Part shown: in pieces, positions 16,687 through 24,837 of the stretch
Position numbering within the stretch: position 1 is the first letter of the stretch
How the letters are laid out: the number at the start of each line of letters is the position of its first letter
Assembly: GCA_003577145.1 (NCBI GenBank)
Contig: QEUP01000003.1
Span: forward strand, 1 to 64,000
DNA length: 64,000 bases
Direction: 5' to 3'
Origin: Acidobacteriota bacterium
Lineage (GTDB): Bacteria; Actinomycetota; Acidimicrobiia; Acidimicrobiales; Microtrichaceae
Notes under the pieces: model-generated
Databases searched by the model: none
The model's input: the letters and a program-made list of their open reading frames with translations, nothing else
Told to the model about the DNA's origin: nothing
Made by a program: the position numbers and the translations under genes

Positions 16687-17319
16687 ATGACGAAGTGGTT
16701 GAGTTCGGCGATCGTGATCCTCGCGGCCGTAGCTGTGCTCGCAGGTTCCGTGGGCACCGCCGGGGCCGAAGATGATTACGGTGTTCAACCTGGTGGCCCG
16801 GGGTACATGCCAGACAGCAGTGATCACTGGTACTGCTTCGCCTATGTGGCCTCCGGCAGCCGACAGCGGTACCACGACGCGATGGCGTATCTGGACTACG
16901 GCACCGTCATGACCGACCACTACAGCTCCACGTGCGGGCCTTCGACGGATGTCTGGTCCTATGAGATCAGCCCAATCCCGAATGCGCCCGTCGAGTACCC
17001 AAGGGGATATGCGCCCTGCATGGTCAGAACAGGCCTCTTCGGATGGTTCTGTGAAGCGGGGAATCTCGAGATCGATCCTGTTGTCATCTGGCTCGAGACG
17101 CTCGCGGCCGGGGGCGGAGCGTGGGATCTCGAGTTGAACCTCAACAAGACGATCCGGCATGAGACGGGACACACGGCCGGCTTGGCGCACTTCGAGCTGG
17201 GGAGCCGACCGAACAGTGCGATGGCCAGCGGGCATGTGCCCCTAAACTTCGCCTTCCTCGCGTACTCCCCACATGAGGTGTGCCACATCTACAACCGTTT
17301 CGGAGGCCCGCCATGTTGA
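16687..17319 (+). CDS. Small secreted metzincin-like zinc protease
   Basis: A 210-residue exported protein. Residues 1-27 are a signal peptide (hydrophobic core, GTAGA before EDD). HETGHTAGLAH near residue 158 is a full HExxHxxGxxH metzincin zinc motif, and NSAMASGH about 20 residues later could give the Met-turn. Six cysteines suggest disulfides, fitting an extracellular location. The fold is small for the clan and I cannot place it in a named family. A lipoprotein gene starts 15 bases after its stop, so the two probably work together. Confidence 0.75.
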   Translation: MTKWLSSAIVILAAVAVLAGSVGTAGAEDDYGVQPGGPGYMPDSSDHWYCFAYVASGSRQRYHDAMAYLDYGTVMTDHYSSTCGPSTDVWSYEISPIPNAPVEYPRGYAPCMVRTGLFGWFCEAGNLEIDPVVIWLETLAAGGGAWDLELNLNKTIRHETGHTAGLAHFELGSRPNSAMASGHVPLNFAFLAYSPHEVCHIYNRFGGPPC

Positions 17320-17333
17320 GTTGGGAGCGCGGC

Positions 17334-18128
17334 ATGGATGAGACGACGGCGAAGGGCCGGCTGAGCCTCAAGTTGGACCGGATGCTGGCGGGTCTGTTGG
17401 TTGGCGCAATCTTTCTTGCAGGCTGCGGCCAAGGTGAGGTGAGGACTTCCGGGGGTGAAGGCGAAGGTGACGGAGGTGAATCCTCCGCGGGCATCGACAC
17501 CACCACCAGCACCACCATCGGCCAGCAGGAGGCTACGGCAGCCGTGGCCGAACAAGACGCCAGGGTCGAAGTTGCGCTGACCGCGTTGGCCTCGTTGCCG
17601 GTGCTGGGAGTACTGGATGTCGGCGCAGTGAGCAGCGATTTCCTCGTGCGCGTCTCGGACGTGCTTCTCGTAGGTCAGGTGAAGCGGGTCGTCGATGGTG
17701 GTGAGGTCGTTACGATGACTACGGCGGTCCCGTGCCTCGATGAAGCAACTCACGAGCCCACAGGAGACACCTGCGGTGTTCTTCAGCACCGGATGCAGTA
17801 CTTCAATCTGCAGATCGAGGAACAGGACGGGACTGAGGTGGCCCTGAAGATCCCTGTGATGAACCTGTACTCGACGTCGCTTGCAGAGCTGGACTTCGAG
17901 GTAGCAAGGTCGCAGGCAGCCGAGCTCTTGAAAGAGCTGGACGCAGCGGTGTCAGGGGTGAACATCGCGGCTTACGCAGTAAGGGAGGGGGATGTGTTCA
18001 CTCTCGCGCACGCCTGCGGGCTCGCGGTTGTAGATGCTGACGGTCTGCTTCGCCAGGCCCTCTTTCCTGGCCTGACCATCGGACTCGGCGGGATCACTGA
18101 GGTCAGCGAGCTCCAAGAACCGAGTTGA
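17334..18128 (+). CDS. Lipoprotein of unknown function
   Basis: A 264-residue protein with a basic start, a hydrophobic segment and a lipobox Cys (FLAGC near residue 28), then a Gly/Glu/Ser-rich linker. The rest is soluble with two Cys in VPCLDEATHEPTGDTC and a late ACGLAVVDADG. No family recognised. The ATG at 17334 is used because GGGAG lies six bases upstream; ATGs at 17313 and 17382 are alternatives. It follows the metzincin gene closely and may be its substrate, inhibitor or membrane partner (inference only). Confidence 0.65.
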   Translation: MDETTAKGRLSLKLDRMLAGLLVGAIFLAGCGQGEVRTSGGEGEGDGGESSAGIDTTTSTTIGQQEATAAVAEQDARVEVALTALASLPVLGVLDVGAVSSDFLVRVSDVLLVGQVKRVVDGGEVVTMTTAVPCLDEATHEPTGDTCGVLQHRMQYFNLQIEEQDGTEVALKIPVMNLYSTSLAELDFEVARSQAAELLKELDAAVSGVNIAAYAVREGDVFTLAHACGLAVVDADGLLRQALFPGLTIGLGGITEVSELQEPS

Positions 18129-18137
18129 GGTGACGGG

Positions 18138-19115
18138 TCAGGTCCGCAGTCGTGAGAGGCTCAACGCGAAGTCACCGCGAGGGTCGGTGAGCCAGTGGGT
18201 CATCTCCAAGCCGGCGCCGGCGAGCTCGGAGTCCACTCCCTCCTTGCGGAACTTGGCGCTGATCTCGGTGAGCATCAGCTCGCCTGTGCCGAAGGCGACC
18301 TCCAAGCCGAGGTCGGCGACCATCACCTGCTGGTCGACCTTCGACCGGAGATGCATCTCGATCCACTCCTCGTCGGTGTCGAACCTGGCCAGGTGCTCGA
18401 AAGCGTCGAGCGAGAAGTCCGCACCAAGCTCCCGATTGATGACACGGAGAACGTTGAGGTTGAAGTCGGCGGTCACGCCCTGGCTGTCGTCGTAGGCGGC
18501 CTCGAGGCGCCCCACGTCCTTCACCAGGTCGGTGCCCAGGAGGAAACAGTCGCCCGGATCCATGAGTGCAGCTATCTCGGTGAGGAACTCCTTGCGCTCG
18601 GCGGGCCGCTGATTGCCGATGGTGCCGCCGAGGAAGGCGATCATGCGCTGGCCCTCATGCGGCAGGTGCCGGAGGTGATGCTCGAAGTCACCGCAGACGC
18701 CATGGACGTCGATGTCGTACTCGGCTCCTACACGGCGCGCGGTGTCCCGCAGGGTCCCCTCGCTGATGTCGAAGGGGATGTAGCGGGTGAGCTGACCTCG
18801 CGACGCCATCGCGTCGAGGAGGACGCGGGTCTTGTCGGCTGTGCCTGCGCCCAGCTCCACGAGCGTGTCGCATCCGGAGGCCTCGGCGATCAGCGCGGCA
18901 CGGTCGCGCAGGATCTGCCGCTCCCGCTCGGTCGGGTAGTACTCGGGCAGCCTGGTTATCCGGTCGAAGAGCTGCGAGCCGACGTCGTCGTAGAACCACT
19001 TCGGCGGCAGCTGCTTGGGGACCGAGGCCAACCCCTTGGCGGCATCGTCGCGCAGGGCAGCGATGATGTCGTCGGCATCCAGGTGGACGTCGACGCGGAG
19101 ATCGCGGTGTGACAC
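18138..19115 (-). CDS. egtD: L-histidine N-alpha-methyltransferase
   Basis: A 325-residue SAM enzyme that trimethylates histidine to hercynine, the first committed step of ergothioneine synthesis. N-terminal KWFYDDVGSQLFD and ITRLPEYYPTERE are EgtD hallmarks; LVELGAGTADKT near residue 88 is the SAM site and FLGGTIGN near 165 is a family motif. It is the last gene of egtABCD, nine bases after egtC. Confidence 0.95.
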   Translation of the reverse strand: MSHRDLRVDVHLDADDIIAALRDDAAKGLASVPKQLPPKWFYDDVGSQLFDRITRLPEYYPTERERQILRDRAALIAEASGCDTLVELGAGTADKTRVLLDAMASRGQLTRYIPFDISEGTLRDTARRVGAEYDIDVHGVCGDFEHHLRHLPHEGQRMIAFLGGTIGNQRPAERKEFLTEIAALMDPGDCFLLGTDLVKDVGRLEAAYDDSQGVTADFNLNVLRVINRELGADFSLDAFEHLARFDTDEEWIEMHLRSKVDQQVMVADLGLEVAFGTGELMLTEISAKFRKEGVDSELAGAGLEMTHWLTDPRGDFALSLSRLRT

Positions 19116-19124
19116 GTTGCCCTC

Positions 19125-19892
19125 CTATTGGCCGGTGGCATCGAATGGTCCGCTGACGAGCGAACCACGATCGAGCGTGACGATCGATCGGTCGGGCACC
19201 CGGATCCAATCCGGGTCGTCGTCGAAAGGCTCGGATACCACGAAGCGCCTGACTCCCTCCTCCGAGGGTCGCTCGACGGAGTAGAGCGTGTCGCCGCACG
19301 CCAGGCCGATGACGGTCTCCCCGTCGGAGGCGACGGCGTTGAGCCGCGCCTCGGTCAGGCCGAGGACCCTGTCGGCCATCTGGCGCAGCGCCTGGGCGAG
19401 GCCCAACCCCTCGTCGAGCGAATCGAGGACCATCGCGAACAGGACCTCACTGTCAGAGCCGCCTTCGATCCCGCCCTCACGTGTCTCTGACAGCGACCGG
19501 CGCAGCTTGGTGCCCACCCCTTCGCCGAAGCCGGCCACGGCTCCGTTGTGGGCGAACAGCACGCGCTCGTGCACGAAAGGAGGCGCCCCGCTCTCCTCGA
19601 TCGGTGCGGGCGGCGTGGCACTGCGTACGCCGGCCACCGCGATCGACGTCTCGACCACCCCGGCCACCGATTCGAACGCCGTGTCGGCCCACATGGGACG
19701 GGCCGTCCGGTAGCGGGCAGGCGCCTCCCGGATGCCCGGCGCGTACCACCCCACTCCCCAGCCGTCGGCGTTGACGGTCCCGTGACGCTGCTCACGCGGC
19801 TCCCACGACTGGCGCAAGAGCCCGAACGGCGGCGTGTAGAGCAGTTCGTGCAGCGTGGCCGGCGGGCCCATGTATCCGAGCAGGCGGCACAT
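19125..19892 (-). CDS. egtC: Gamma-glutamyl-hercynylcysteine sulfoxide amidohydrolase
   Basis: A 255-residue class II glutamine-amidotransferase-fold enzyme that removes the gamma-glutamyl group in ergothioneine synthesis. It begins MCRLLGYMG, so Cys2 is the N-terminal nucleophile after Met removal, which fixes the start at 19892. DGWGVGWYAPG and FAHNGAVAGFG are further family motifs. It lies four bases from the egtB stop. Confidence 0.93.
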   Translation of the reverse strand: MCRLLGYMGPPATLHELLYTPPFGLLRQSWEPREQRHGTVNADGWGVGWYAPGIREAPARYRTARPMWADTAFESVAGVVETSIAVAGVRSATPPAPIEESGAPPFVHERVLFAHNGAVAGFGEGVGTKLRRSLSETREGGIEGGSDSEVLFAMVLDSLDEGLGLAQALRQMADRVLGLTEARLNAVASDGETVIGLACGDTLYSVERPSEEGVRRFVVSEPFDDDPDWIRVPDRSIVTLDRGSLVSGPFDATGQ

Positions 19893-19896
19893 GGCG

Positions 19897-21225
19897 CTAT
19901 GCCTCCGGACTCCGCGCGCAACGGAAGCCGGCGAAGATCTGGCGGCGGATCGGGTAGTCCCAGTTCCGGAACGTCCCCCGTGTCGCGGTCGGATGCGTGG
20001 CCCACGAGCCTCCCCGGAGGACCTTGTACTCGCCGCCCCAGAAGACCTCGGAGTACTCGGCGTACGGGTAGGCCTCGAACCCCGGGTAGGGACCGAAGTC
20101 CGAGCTGGTCCATTCCCAGACATCGCCGATCAGCTGGTGGCAGCCGGAGAGGCTGATCCCCTCGGGATGGCTACCGACCGGCGACGGCCCGTCGAGGACC
20201 CCGCCGAGGTTGGCGAGCGCCGGTCGGTGCGGCTCGTCACCCCACGGGTAGAGCCGCTTGCGGCAGGCGGCATCGTCCCACGTCGCCGCCTTCTCCCACT
20301 CGGCCTCGGTGGGGAGGCGCTTGCCGGACCAGCGGGCGAACGCGTCGGCTTCGTACCAGCACACGTGCTCGACCGGTTCGCGAGGGTCGAGCGGCGCCCA
20401 GGTGCCGAAGCGGAGGCGCTCCCAGCCATGCGACGTTGCGCGCCAGAACAGCGGATGCTCCAGCCCTTCCTCTTGTCGCCACTTCCAGCCCTTCTCGGTC
20501 CACACCGCCGGGTCGTCGTAGCCGCCGCCGGCGATGAACCGCTCGTAGTCCTCGTTGGTCACGGGTGAGGCGTCGATGCAGAAGTCGTCCAGCTCGATGA
20601 TGTGGGCGGGCCGCTCGTTGTCGTAAGCCCAGGCGTCGGTGGAGGTCCCCATCTCGAACGGTCCTGCGGGCACGAGGACCTCGCCGCTGCCGGGAACCGA
20701 CCCCGGCTGGGGGGCCGGGGCGGGATCGACCAGAGCCGGGCATCGGTCCAGCATCAGCTGCCGCGTCGCGAGGAGGGTCTCGTCATGTTGGTGCTCGTGT
20801 TGGACGACCATCCGGTAGACGAAGCCGTCCCTGGTCAGGCGTTGCGAGGCGAGGTCGGTCTCGCTGAGCAGGCTCAGGACGCCGGCGCGGGTGTCGGCTG
20901 CATAGCGGCGAGCCTCGGCGGGCTCGAGGAGGGGCAGAGAAGGTCGTTCTGTGCGCGGGTGCTCGAAGGCGTTGTACATGTCGTCGAGCTGGGTATCAAC
21001 GGGTTGACGCCCGTCGATGGCGCGCAGGAGCCACAGCTCCTCGTAGTTGGCCACGTGCGCCAGGTCCCAGACCATCGGTGACATCAGAGGCGAGTGCTGG
21101 GCGCGCTGGTCGGCGTCGCTGATCGGATCCAACAGCCTGAGCGTTCTCGCCCTTGCCTCCTCCAGGTGACGGGCGAGCTCGTCGCGTTCGGCCGCGGGAC
21201 CACCCGCGCGGGAGTCGGTGCTCAC
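19897..21225 (-). CDS. egtB: Hercynine oxygenase (sulfoxide synthase)
   Basis: A 442-residue iron enzyme joining hercynine and gamma-glutamylcysteine. The N-terminal DinB-like domain carries the iron ligands QHEHQHDETLL near residue 140 plus an earlier His; the C-terminal formylglycine-enzyme-like domain runs from PAGPFEMG to VLRGGSWATHP and FRNWDYPIRRQIFAGFRCA. The GTG at 21225 overlaps the egtA stop (GTGA), giving a normal-length protein; the longer frame upstream is antisense noise. Confidence 0.94.
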   Translation of the reverse strand: MSTDSRAGGPAAERDELARHLEEARARTLRLLDPISDADQRAQHSPLMSPMVWDLAHVANYEELWLLRAIDGRQPVDTQLDDMYNAFEHPRTERPSLPLLEPAEARRYAADTRAGVLSLLSETDLASQRLTRDGFVYRMVVQHEHQHDETLLATRQLMLDRCPALVDPAPAPQPGSVPGSGEVLVPAGPFEMGTSTDAWAYDNERPAHIIELDDFCIDASPVTNEDYERFIAGGGYDDPAVWTEKGWKWRQEEGLEHPLFWRATSHGWERLRFGTWAPLDPREPVEHVCWYEADAFARWSGKRLPTEAEWEKAATWDDAACRKRLYPWGDEPHRPALANLGGVLDGPSPVGSHPEGISLSGCHQLIGDVWEWTSSDFGPYPGFEAYPYAEYSEVFWGGEYKVLRGGSWATHPTATRGTFRNWDYPIRRQIFAGFRCARSPEA

Positions 21226-22493
21226 ACCCACGCGCTCTCCATCTCTTCGAGGGGCAGCGGCGATTCCGGCGGAGGGTGGAGCCTTCCGTCGCGTCGCCAC
21301 GCGTCGAGGCGATCGTCGGCCGGGCAGCGACCGCGCCGTATGAAGTGGTCGAGGTACCGCGAGGCCAAGGCGACGGTTGCGCTGTCGGCGTGGTTCCGTT
21401 GCAGGCTCTCGATCGCCAGTTCGAAGCAGTCCGCCGCGGTCCTCTGCAGCGCAGGATGGGCCAATCCGCTCCTGGCGCTGTCGATCCACAGGCCTGCGCT
21501 CGGGGAAGTGGCGCGGTGCAGCGCATCCTCGAGATCGGCGTCGGCGAGCAGGGCGGTGGTAACGGCAACTGCGATGTGCCAGAACGGCGTGGGCAGTGCG
21601 TCGAGCACGCGCAACTCGAACCAGCCCCGCGGCCTGACCGGGGGGAACAGGGTCGTGAGGTGGTAAGCGAAGTCGTCCACCGTGGGCCACCCCAGATCGT
21701 GACCGTGCTCGAGCCACTGGCGAAAGGTCATGGATTCGCCGAGCGGCACGTAACGGGTGTCGCTCGCCCTCACCATCATCACTCTCGCGTCCAGCGCATA
21801 GTCGGCCCACACCTCCACCGGGTCTCGCCCGAACCGGATCGGGGGAGCGGTACGGGAGCTGTCGACGCTCCACCAGGTTCGCATTCGCGTGGAGACCCAG
21901 CCGCTGGGCCTGCCGAGCTCGAAGGGCGAGTTGGCGAACGTCGCGATGAGGAAGGGCCCCAGAAGGTGAGCGGTGTGCCAGCGGCGCGACAAGTTCTGCC
22001 TCCCGCCGAATCCGATGTTGAGCTGGATCGAGGCGGTGTTGCACATCATGGTCCGGCCCGCCGCCGAGCTCTGCGCGAAGTAGGCCTCCATGGCCTGGTA
22101 CCTGGGGTGCACGACTATCCGCTGCGGGGCCTTCAGCGGATCGACCCCGAGGGCGATCAGCTCCACGTCGCGCGCCCGGCAGCGCTGGTCGAGCACGAAC
22201 AGGTCAGTTGCCGCCGCGTCGCAGACCTCGGCGGCGGACTCGAAAGGAGTCGTTGCCAGCTCCAGCTGACCTCCGGGCTCGATGCTGAGCGAGCTCCCCG
22301 CGGGGAGCTCTGCCGAAAGCGCCGTGAGCTCCTCGGCCTCTGTCAAGGTGATCCGTCGTGCCCTGTCCTGCGGGAGTGACGTTATCCATTCGAGCTCGAG
22401 GCCGATGTCGGTCTCGGGACGCGGGGCGAAGACGTCCTCAGCGACGTGGCGGTAGATGGCGTCGGCGGAGATCTCCAGCCCCGGGCTAGGCAT
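21222..22493 (-). CDS. egtA: Glutamate-cysteine ligase EgtA
   Basis: A 423-residue GCS2-type ligase making gamma-glutamylcysteine for EgtB. Family features include IGLELEWI near residue 27, SIEPGGQLELAT near 65, and TASIQLNIGFG near 150. The ATG at 22493 gives the usual N-terminus; an upstream start at 22685 would run into the queF leader. It is the first gene of egtABCD and is divergent from queF across a 140-base gap. Confidence 0.92.
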   Translation of the reverse strand: MPSPGLEISADAIYRHVAEDVFAPRPETDIGLELEWITSLPQDRARRITLTEAEELTALSAELPAGSSLSIEPGGQLELATTPFESAAEVCDAAATDLFVLDQRCRARDVELIALGVDPLKAPQRIVVHPRYQAMEAYFAQSSAAGRTMMCNTASIQLNIGFGGRQNLSRRWHTAHLLGPFLIATFANSPFELGRPSGWVSTRMRTWWSVDSSRTAPPIRFGRDPVEVWADYALDARVMMVRASDTRYVPLGESMTFRQWLEHGHDLGWPTVDDFAYHLTTLFPPVRPRGWFELRVLDALPTPFWHIAVAVTTALLADADLEDALHRATSPSAGLWIDSARSGLAHPALQRTAADCFELAIESLQRNHADSATVALASRYLDHFIRRGRCPADDRLDAWRRDGRLHPPPESPLPLEEMESAWV

Positions 22494-22582
22494 GCGGTAG
22501 CAACAACCGCCCGGCAGCCACGATCCTTCCCACGATCCTGGATCGCCCCAGGTGCGACCGGTCGATCCAGCACACGGCATCG

Positions 22583-22617
22583 GCTGGGAGAGCTGCGTTT
22601 CGCAGCACGGCCCCAGC
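22583..22617 (+). promoter_or_regulatory. Nested stem-loop in the queF leader
   Basis: An outer stem GCTGGG/CCCAGC (22583-22588 with 22612-22617) encloses an inner hairpin GCTGCG-TTT-CGCAGC (22592-22606). It ends 16 bases before the queF start. It does not match a preQ1 riboswitch that I can recognise. It could fold on the egtA transcript as well, since the gap is shared. Confidence 0.45.
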
Positions 22618-22633
22618 TCGGTAGCTTTTGGGT

Positions 22634-22984
22634 GTGCCCGCCCTTCCATCTGCGGAGCTGGCGGTTCTGGACAATCCCCAGCCACTCCGCCACTACGAGA
22701 TCCGCTGCGAGACCCCCGAGCTCACCTGCCTGTGCCCCCGCACCGGCCAACCGGACTTCGCCGACGTCGAGATCGTCTATGTCCCCGCCGAGAAGATCGT
22801 CGAGTTGAAGTCGCTCAAGCTCTACCTGTGGAGCTACCGCGACGAGGGCGCCTTCCACGAGGATGTGACCAACCGGATACTCGACGATCTCGTGTCGGCT
22901 CTCTCACCCCGGTCGATGACCGTCACCACCAGGTGGAACGTGCGCGGTGGCATCACCACCACCGTCACCGCGCGCCACCCCTGA
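22634..22984 (+). CDS. queF: NADPH-dependent 7-cyano-7-deazaguanine reductase
   Basis: A 116-residue unimodular QueF that reduces preQ0 to preQ1 in queuosine synthesis. [18 protein letters not shown] holds the catalytic Cys (in C-P-x-T-G-Q-P-D-F) and the active-site Asp; the QueF motif E(L)[14 protein letters not shown] follows. GTG at 22634 chosen; a TTG two codons earlier is possible. It starts queF-queC-queE-queD. Confidence 0.94.
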   Translation: MPALPSAELAVLDNPQPLRHYEIRCETPELTCLCPRTGQPDFADVEIVYVPAEKIVELKSLKLYLWSYRDEGAFHEDVTNRILDDLVSALSPRSMTVTTRWNVRGGITTTVTARHP

Positions 22985-22988
22985 GCCG

Positions 22989-23702
22989 ATGGGCCGGCTC
23001 GGTGAACCCGCCGTGGTGTTGTTGAGTGGAGGGCTCGATTCGACCACCACCCTGGCTGTGGCGGCCGAATCCGGCTACGTCTGCTATGCACTCACCTTCG
23101 ACTACGGGCAGCGCCACCGCCACGAGCTCACGTCGGCCCGGGCGGTGGCGGCGTCCTGCGGGGTGAGACGTCACGAAGTGGTGGAGATCGATCTTCGTGC
23201 CATCGGTGGGTCGGCTCTCACCGGTGACCTCCCCCTACCAAAGGGGAGAGATGTGGAGCAGATCGGAGCCGGCATTCCCGCCACATACGTGCCCGCCCGC
23301 AACACGATCTTCCTGTCGTTCGCACTGGCCTGGGCGGAGGTGCTCGGGTCATCCGACATCTTCATCGGGGTGAACGCCGTCGACTACAGCGGCTATCCCG
23401 ACTGTCGCCCCGAGTACATCGAGGCGTTCGCCAACATGGCTGGGCTGGCCACCAGAGCCGCTGTCGAGGGAGGGACCAGCATCACCATCCACACGCCCCT
23501 GATCGCCTTGACCAAGGCCGAGATCGTCGAGCTGGGCTCGAAGCTGGGCGTCGACTACAGCCTCACGTCGACCTGCTACGACCCCGACGCCGAGGGTCGG
23601 GCCTGTGGGGAGTGCGACGCCTGCCGCTTGCGCCTGCGGGGGTTCGCCGAGGCCGGTCTGGTCGATCCGGTGCCCTACCGGCGGGGCCGGCCAGAGCCAT
23701 GA
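22989..23702 (+). CDS. queC: 7-cyano-7-deazaguanine synthase
   Basis: A 237-residue ATP-dependent enzyme converting CDG to preQ0. [15 protein letters not shown] near residue 9 is the PP-loop; [13 protein letters not shown] follows; the C-terminal zinc site uses [21 protein letters not shown] (four Cys). ATG at 22989 is four bases after the queF stop; its stop overlaps the queE ATG. Confidence 0.96.
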   Translation: MGRLGEPAVVLLSGGLDSTTTLAVAAESGYVCYALTFDYGQRHRHELTSARAVAASCGVRRHEVVEIDLRAIGGSALTGDLPLPKGRDVEQIGAGIPATYVPARNTIFLSFALAWAEVLGSSDIFIGVNAVDYSGYPDCRPEYIEAFANMAGLATRAAVEGGTSITIHTPLIALTKAEIVELGSKLGVDYSLTSTCYDPDAEGRACGECDACRLRLRGFAEAGLVDPVPYRRGRPEP

Positions 23703-24331
23703 GCTACCGGGTCAAGGAGATCTTCGCCTCTCTCCAAGGGGAGGGGATGAACCTCGGGCGCACCGCGGTGCTCCTGCGTTTCGCCGGCTGCAACCTGTGG
23801 TCGGGCCGGGAGGAGCATCGCTCGAGCGCGGTGTGCCGGTTCTGCGACACGGACTTCGTCGGTACCGACGGCATCAACGGCGGGACCTTTGGCGGCGCCG
23901 AGGAGTTGGCGCAGGCGGTGGAGGAGGTCTGGACCGCTGGTCGCCACGACCGCTTCGTCGTCTGCACGGGGGGTGAACCACTGCTGCAACTCGACGATCC
24001 TGCGATCGACGCTTTGCACGACCGCGGCTTCACCGTCGCAGTGGAGACCAACGGCACCCGCCCGGTCCCGCGACGTGTCGACTGGCTGTGCGTGAGCCCC
24101 AAGGCGGGCGCCGAACTGGTGGTGACGAGTGGCGATGAGCTCAAGTTGGTGTATCCCCAGGAGGGAGCCGATCCTGCCGCCTACGAAGCGCTGGATTTCG
24201 ACCACTTCCTCCTCTCGCCCATGGACGGCCCCGAGTTGGCGCTCAACACCAAGCGAGCCGTCGAGTTCTGCGCGGACCATCCCCGCTGGCGCCTCACCAT
24301 CCAGGCCCACAAGTACCTCGGCATCCGGTGA
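23699..24331 (+). CDS. queE: 7-carboxy-7-deazaguanine synthase (radical SAM)
   Basis: A 210-residue radical SAM enzyme making CDG from 6-carboxytetrahydropterin. [13 protein letters not shown] is the QueE N-terminal signature. The 4Fe-4S cysteines are spaced C-x14-C-x2-C (GCNLW then VCRFCD), a known QueE variant of the usual CxxxCxx[11 protein letters not shown] and VAVETNGT contact SAM and substrate. Overlaps queC and queD. Confidence 0.95.
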   Translation: MSYRVKEIFASLQGEGMNLGRTAVLLRFAGCNLWSGREEHRSSAVCRFCDTDFVGTDGINGGTFGGAEELAQAVEEVWTAGRHDRFVVCTGGEPLLQLDDPAIDALHDRGFTVAVETNGTRPVPRRVDWLCVSPKAGAELVVTSGDELKLVYPQEGADPAAYEALDFDHFLLSPMDGPELALNTKRAVEFCADHPRWRLTIQAHKYLGIR

Positions 24332-24684
24332 TGGAGATCTACAAGGAGTTCCGCTTCGAGGCAGCCCATCACCTGCCGGGCGCTCCCGAGGGGCACAAGT
24401 GCCGGCGCCTGCACGGGCACTCCTTTCGCGTCGTGGTGCACGTCGAGGGCGACGTCGACCCTGCTACCGGCTGGGTCATCGACTTCGCGGCGATCGGCGA
24501 GGCCTTCGCTCCGGTTCATGAGGATCTCGATCACCGCTACCTGAACGAGGTCGCCGGGCTCGAGAACCCGACCAGTGAGGTGCTGGCGGAATGGATCTGG
24601 AGACGCCTCGAGCCAGTGCTGGCGGGCCTCAGCGCAGTGGTGGTCCGCGAGACCTGCACGACAGGGGCGGTCTATCGCGGCTGA
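24331..24684 (+). CDS. queD: 6-carboxy-5,6,7,8-tetrahydropterin synthase
   Basis: A 117-residue T-fold enzyme converting dihydroneopterin triphosphate, an early queuosine step. Zinc ligands are FEAAHHL and RRLHGHSF; the catalytic Cys is in HKCRRLHGH; the late Glu lies in [11 protein letters not shown]. The ATG at 24331 overlaps the queE stop by one base (GTG three bases earlier is possible). Last gene of the que operon. Confidence 0.95.
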   Translation: MEIYKEFRFEAAHHLPGAPEGHKCRRLHGHSFRVVVHVEGDVDPATGWVIDFAAIGEAFAPVHEDLDHRYLNEVAGLENPTSEVLAEWIWRRLEPVLAGLSAVVVRETCTTGAVYRG

Positions 24685-24719
24685 TCACGATCGGGGGCGG
24701 GAATACGGCGAGCCGACCC

Positions 24720-24746
24720 AAAGTTGATATGTGCGTTATCAACTTT
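24720..24746 (+). promoter_or_regulatory. Perfect 10-bp inverted repeat with 7-bp spacer upstream of clpB (HAIR-like operator candidate)
   Basis: AAAGTTGATA and TATCAACTTT are exact reverse complements separated by TGTGCGT, 92 bases before clpB. A -10-like TAAGAT follows at 24752-24757. The HspR site (HAIR) of actinobacterial clpB and dnaK operons has the same geometry, two 7-bp arms around 7 bases, but its consensus is CTTGAGT-N7-ACTCAAG, which differs in sequence. Confidence 0.6.
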
Positions 24747-24837
24747 GCTGAGTAAGATTCTCTGGTCCCGGTATCGGCTCTACTTTCGGCGTCAGCTGCC
24801 GATTGGCTGATCCGCGCGTCCCCCGAGGAGTTGACAG

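Noticed and set aside
22494-22633. preQ1 riboswitch before queF
   Set aside because: A stem-loop is present but not the short A-rich tail and pseudoknot of known classes.
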